In this document: piece after piece, positions 42,384-45,353 of the stretch
Position numbering within the stretch: the stretch's first letter is position 1
Layout of the letters: every line of letters begins with the position of its first letter
DNA from: Methanospirillaceae archaeon
GTDB lineage: Archaea > Halobacteriota > Methanomicrobia > Methanomicrobiales > Methanospirillaceae
Length of the DNA: 45,353 nucleotides
Direction of reading: 5' to 3'
NCBI GenBank assembly: GCA_016926505.1
Contig: JAFGOM010000019.1
Location: 1 to 45,353, forward strand
The notes under the pieces: generated by a model
Told to the model about the DNA's origin: nothing
Database searches by the model: none
The model's input: the letters and a program-made list of their open reading frames with translations, nothing else
Position numbers and translations under genes: made by a program

Positions 42384-42408
42384 CAGGCAGGTTCTTATTT
42401 CCTGCCTG
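42384..42408 (+). promoter_or_regulatory. Strong inverted repeat directly upstream of the beta-propeller gene
   Basis: CAGGCAGG-N9-CCTGCCTG has perfect 8-bp arms and ends 14 bp before the ATG at 42423, where a ribosome binding site would normally be; none is seen. It may be an operator or a translational control hairpin. Confidence 0.5.
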
Positions 42409-42422
42409 ATATAGCATTGATC

Positions 42423-44495
42423 ATGACACCGCGATTGTACGGTTTACCGAGAGATAACCAATCAGCAGGCAGAACGGTACCGATTTGGGTACCGGGCTTC
42501 CTGATTTTTGTTCTGGTTCTCTGTGTCAGCGTAGGCACGAGTGCGACTCCTGACAAGGAGGATCTCGTGAGGATTACTAATCAGGATGAACTTGTTGATT
42601 TTCTGAATACCTACCTGGAGACTTACGATTATGAATATGATGATTATTATTCATGGGGATTTCCTGAACTCTATGATGCAGCTGAGATGATGCTTATTGG
42701 AAGACCTGCATCAGAGGAAGCAGGAGTGTCATATTCCAAGGAGTCGGCACCCCGGCCGACCACGACGATGCAGAGTGTAACCGGTGCAGACAAGGGTGCC
42801 GGTGAGTACTCGACGACAAACATCCAGGTTGCCGGTGTGGATGAGGCTGATTTTGTCAAGAACGACGGGAAGTATATCTATATCGCTGATGACGGGATTG
42901 TATCAATCATTGATGCATACCCTGCAGAGACCGCCAGGGTTGTAGCTACTATCACAACAGGCAGGACCATAAAGGAGGTATTTGTCTTGGGTGATGTTCT
43001 TGTTCTCTTTTCCGAGGGATATGGTGAAGAATGGGTAACCCCGCAGGGGTCTGCTGCACCAGTACTTTCGGATGAGGAAAAGACCTATGCAGAACTGTAC
43101 CAGATTGCTGACCGCACCACTCCTGATAAACTGACCGAGATTCAGATGCCCGGTTCTTATGAACAGGCCAGGATGGTCGGGGATGTGGTATATGCCTATA
43201 CCGGGGAGTCGGTTTATGATCCGTATGATGCGGTTATGCCGGTAGTGCGGATGGATGATGTCATTGCAGTCTCTCCCGGTATCTGGGCACCTCCGGTTCC
43301 GAAGAGCTCGTACGTGATGCACACGCTGACTGCGTTTGCGGCCCGCCCGGATCCCCATCCCGATGCAGAGTCTTTTCTTATCGGGTATGACAGCACCCTG
43401 TATGCGTCACCCGGCTCTATCTACATCGCCTATGATCACTATGACCCTGCCGTGGTTCCGTACTATGATGAGATGACATCCAAATCTGAACCGGTCAGTG
43501 CAACAAAGACGGTAGTTCACCGGTTTGCCATAAATGGGGAAAACGTTGATTATAAAGCCAGCGGAACCGTTCCGGGAACCCTGCTCAACCAGTTCTCCAT
43601 GGATGAGTTTGCCTCCAATCTCAGGGTTGCAACCACAGAGGATACCTATACCGGAGATTATTACCAGTCAAACAGTGTCTTTGTGCTGACCCCTGACTTG
43701 AGAATCATTGGCAGATTGCAGGGTCTCGCCCCTGATGAGAAGATTTATTCTGCACGCTTTATGGGCGATCTCCTCTACCTTGTCACGTTCAAGGAGATGG
43801 ACCCGCTCTTTGTGATTGATCTCTCGGATCCAAAAATGCCAAAAGTTCTGGGGAAATTAAAGATCCCGGGATATTCTGATTATCTCCATCCCTATGGTGA
43901 TCATTATCTCATCGGGATCGGGAAGGATACAAAGACGAGTAAGTGGGGCGGTGTCGTCTCTGCAGGGCTTAAGTTTGCTCTCTTTGATGTTTCAGATGTT
44001 ACCAACCCGGTTGAGATTGACAATATCATCATCGGAGAGTCAAGGTCCGGTTCACCGGTTTTGACCGATCACCGTGCATTCCTGCTTGATATCGGCAAGG
44101 ATATCATGGTCCTTCCGGTCTGTATCATCAGGGATGTGTATAGAACTAAGATGACTGCTGCAGAGATCGCTTCTGATGATGACCGGGAAGATGCATTTAT
44201 CAGGGATGAAGAGATCTCTGATGTATATAAGAGAGATGATGAGTCCTGGTCCGGCGTTCTCCTCTATGGTATAAATCCTGAGATCGGATTCATCGAGAAG
44301 GCACGGATACCGCAGGGGAACTGTGGATCGTACTGCTATGACTCATGTGGTGTTTTACGGTCACTGTACATGAATGATGTCTTGTACACGATATCAGAAG
44401 ACTCTGTATTAATGACCGATCTTGCGAATCCGGGAGCGAAAATAAACGAGGTAATGCTTTTTAATGGAAAGTATTCCCGTATGTTAGAAGAATAA
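42423..44495 (+). CDS. Secreted beta-propeller domain protein (Beta_propel family)
   Basis: The 690-residue protein has a hydrophobic segment near residues 20-42 that is a signal peptide or anchor. The family hallmark NIQVAGVDEADFVKNDGKYIYI at about 135 opens a long beta-propeller region. Repeated units resemble D-x-x-L-Y-L-V/I-x-F (SARFMGDLLYLVTFKEMD, DHYLIGIGKD) and D-V-S-D-x-x-x-P blades. It is an uncharacterised archaeal and bacterial extracellular family. An upstream TTG at 42417 is in frame but unlikely. Its leader contains the strong inverted repeat at 42384-42408. Confidence 0.85.
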   Translation: MTPRLYGLPRDNQSAGRTVPIWVPGFLIFVLVLCVSVGTSATPDKEDLVRITNQDELVDFLNTYLETYDYEYDDYYSWGFPELYDAAEMMLIGRPASEEAGVSYSKESAPRPTTTMQSVTGADKGAGEYSTTNIQVAGVDEADFVKNDGKYIYIADDGIVSIIDAYPAETARVVATITTGRTIKEVFVLGDVLVLFSEGYGEEWVTPQGSAAPVLSDEEKTYAELYQIADRTTPDKLTEIQMPGSYEQARMVGDVVYAYTGESVYDPYDAVMPVVRMDDVIAVSPGIWAPPVPKSSYVMHTLTAFAARPDPHPDAESFLIGYDSTLYASPGSIYIAYDHYDPAVVPYYDEMTSKSEPVSATKTVVHRFAINGENVDYKASGTVPGTLLNQFSMDEFASNLRVATTEDTYTGDYYQSNSVFVLTPDLRIIGRLQGLAPDEKIYSARFMGDLLYLVTFKEMDPLFVIDLSDPKMPKVLGKLKIPGYSDYLHPYGDHYLIGIGKDTKTSKWGGVVSAGLKFALFDVSDVTNPVEIDNIIIGESRSGSPVLTDHRAFLLDIGKDIMVLPVCIIRDVYRTKMTAAEIASDDDREDAFIRDEEISDVYKRDDESWSGVLLYGINPEIGFIEKARIPQGNCGSYCYDSCGVLRSLYMNDVLYTISEDSVLMTDLANPGAKINEVMLFNGKYSRMLEE

Positions 44496-44512
44496 TCGGA
44501 GTGATCTGTTCC

Positions 44513-45088
44513 CTAATCCCTTTTATTTTTCTGAATTATCTCACATAACAAGGCAAACGCTTCTTTTTCTCTCTCTGATCCACATTTTTTCACGATGATT
44601 CCGTGATGTCTGATCTGTGATGCGAGCCCGGGATCCCGCGTGATGATGTAGCGGGTCGCATGAACTGTTGCTTCGATAACGCTGTAAAATCCGCGGTTTA
44701 TCGCCCGGGGGAGGGAGGGAGTGAGATGTGAATGAAGCGGTCGGAGGGTTACCAGTATCTTCTCTTCAGTCCGGTTTACCACGTCTGTGGCAAATGCAAT
44801 CCAGCAGTCAGCAGCGATAAGATGCTGCATCATTATCCCTTCGATCTCGATCTCATGGAGCATATCCGGGGAAATATCAGAAAAGGCAGTCTGTACAAAA
44901 AGAAGGGGATCAAAAACAATATTTGCAACGACCCAGGAATACTTCTCGATATTTGCTGCTGTTGCACTGGTCCGGTATATCACCATGGAGTAATGGTCGT
45001 TTTTTCTGATGATACCCATAGGAGCTGCATTATTCCGGGTGGTGGCAATGACCTCGTTTATTCCCTCAGTCAGACATCCCATGTCCAT
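44513..45088 (-). CDS. DUF447 family protein
   Basis: The 191-residue protein matches archaeal DUF447, a predicted flavin-binding split-barrel family: EVIATTRNNAAPMGII, MVIYRTSATAANI, VVANIVFDPLLFVQTAF and DCWIAFATDV. Its start (ATG at 45088, or at 45082 with better spacing to GGAG) overlaps the end of the CitG-like gene by up to 19 bp, so both are co-translated. In methanogens these two often sit together; the shared pathway is not known to me. Confidence 0.82.
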   Translation of the reverse strand: MDMGCLTEGINEVIATTRNNAAPMGIIRKNDHYSMVIYRTSATAANIEKYSWVVANIVFDPLLFVQTAFSDISPDMLHEIEIEGIMMQHLIAADCWIAFATDVVNRTEEKILVTLRPLHSHLTPSLPRAINRGFYSVIEATVHATRYIITRDPGLASQIRHHGIIVKKCGSEREKEAFALLCEIIQKNKRD

Positions 45089-45353
45089 CCTTCTCCTATT
45101 GCACAGTAAATCCCTGCTATCATGATATCCGCCAGAGAGCCGGGGTTAAACTGGTTCTGTATACAGAAGGTATCCAGATCGGTAAGATTCATGGTACCGG
45201 CAAGGACCTCTTCTGCCATCCTTTGAACTTGTATTGCTGCATCATTCCCGTGTTTCTTCGCGATAAAGGTATCCGGGATCGTGGCCAGAAGATGGATAAA
45301 CGCCTGTGATACTGCATCGCGTTTGTTCTCAAACCGGAAAAGCAGGTCTGCAG
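45070..45353 (-). CDS. CitG/MdcB-like triphosphoribosyl-dephospho-CoA synthase family protein, partial
   Basis: Only the C-terminal 94 codons are in the window; the gene continues beyond the right edge. The translation shows KRDAVSQAFIHLLATIPDTF, an AKKHGNDAA segment and QNQFNPGSLADIMIAGIY near the end. The last block is the conserved N-x-G-(T/S)-x-A-D motif of the CitG family. In bacteria CitG makes the prosthetic group of citrate lyase. Methanogens lack that enzyme, so the archaeal homologue must act on another nucleotide or cofactor precursor. It precedes DUF447 in the same operon. Confidence 0.75.
   Translation of the reverse strand, partial: ADLLFRFENKRDAVSQAFIHLLATIPDTFIAKKHGNDAAIQVQRMAEEVLAGTMNLTDLDTFCIQNQFNPGSLADIMIAGIYCAIGEGWTWDV

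Overview
The window looks like chromosomal DNA of a hydrogenotrophic methanogen of the order Methanomicrobiales; a Methanospirillum-like genus is my guess and is not proven. The evidence is a set of methanogen-typical genes: beta-RFAP synthase of methanopterin synthesis, a CfbC-like NifH homologue of F430 synthesis, an F420H2 oxidase (FprA), an FrhB-type F420 subunit, HypA/HypE, an archaeal NusA, diphthine synthase, small archaeal triosephosphate isomerase, and many PKD and response-regulator/PAS proteins. Genes are short-spaced, often overlapping by ATGA, with moderate G+C. I see no insertion sequence, prophage, CRISPR array or rRNA.

Layout. 1-7.4 kb: the end of a surface PKD protein, a U32 'peptidase', tpiA, a REC-GAF-PAS-PAS regulator, a gene-poor 0.6 kb stretch and tRNA-Thr. 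7.5-12.4 kb: a DUF3467 gene, a degenerate Cas4-like nuclease, an operon DUF5612-YrdC-nucleotidyltransferase, PspC, tRNA-Gly and an AglJ-like glycosyltransferase. 12.4-19.6 kb: DUF99, a pilin-like protein, then a nitrogen-assimilation block in which glnA is divergent from a four-gene operon: glutamate synthase split into three polypeptides plus an FrhB-like subunit, suggesting an F420-dependent glutamate synthase. 19.7-22.4 kb: a radical SAM gene overlapping a cis-prenyltransferase (uppS), facing a second, catalytically dead uppS homologue. The two split the conserved motifs between them as eukaryotic DHDDS and NgBR do.

22.5-30.3 kb: a degenerate RecA/KaiC-like ATPase, dph5-DUF357, nusA-hisE, two paralogous secreted proteins of unknown family, a small unknown protein, cfbC and trkH. 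30.5-34.9 kb: oxygen defence (superoxide reductase and FprA) downstream of a histone-deacetylase-family plus hydantoinase/oxoprolinase pair. 35.1-39.8 kb: an orphan 368-residue protein, mptG, a small membrane exporter and hypA-hypE. 39.9-45.4 kb: a secreted protein with seven propeller-like repeats and a PKD domain, a second secreted beta-propeller protein behind a strong inverted repeat, DUF447 and the end of a CitG-like gene.

The most interesting signals are the complementary pair of cis-prenyltransferase subunits (probably making the lipid carrier used by the AglJ-like enzyme), the F420-linked glutamate synthase operon, the Cas4-like protein lacking its usual catalytic residues, and the structured intergenic elements near 26.45 kb and 42.39 kb. 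All assignments come from reading the translated sequence; no database search was run.
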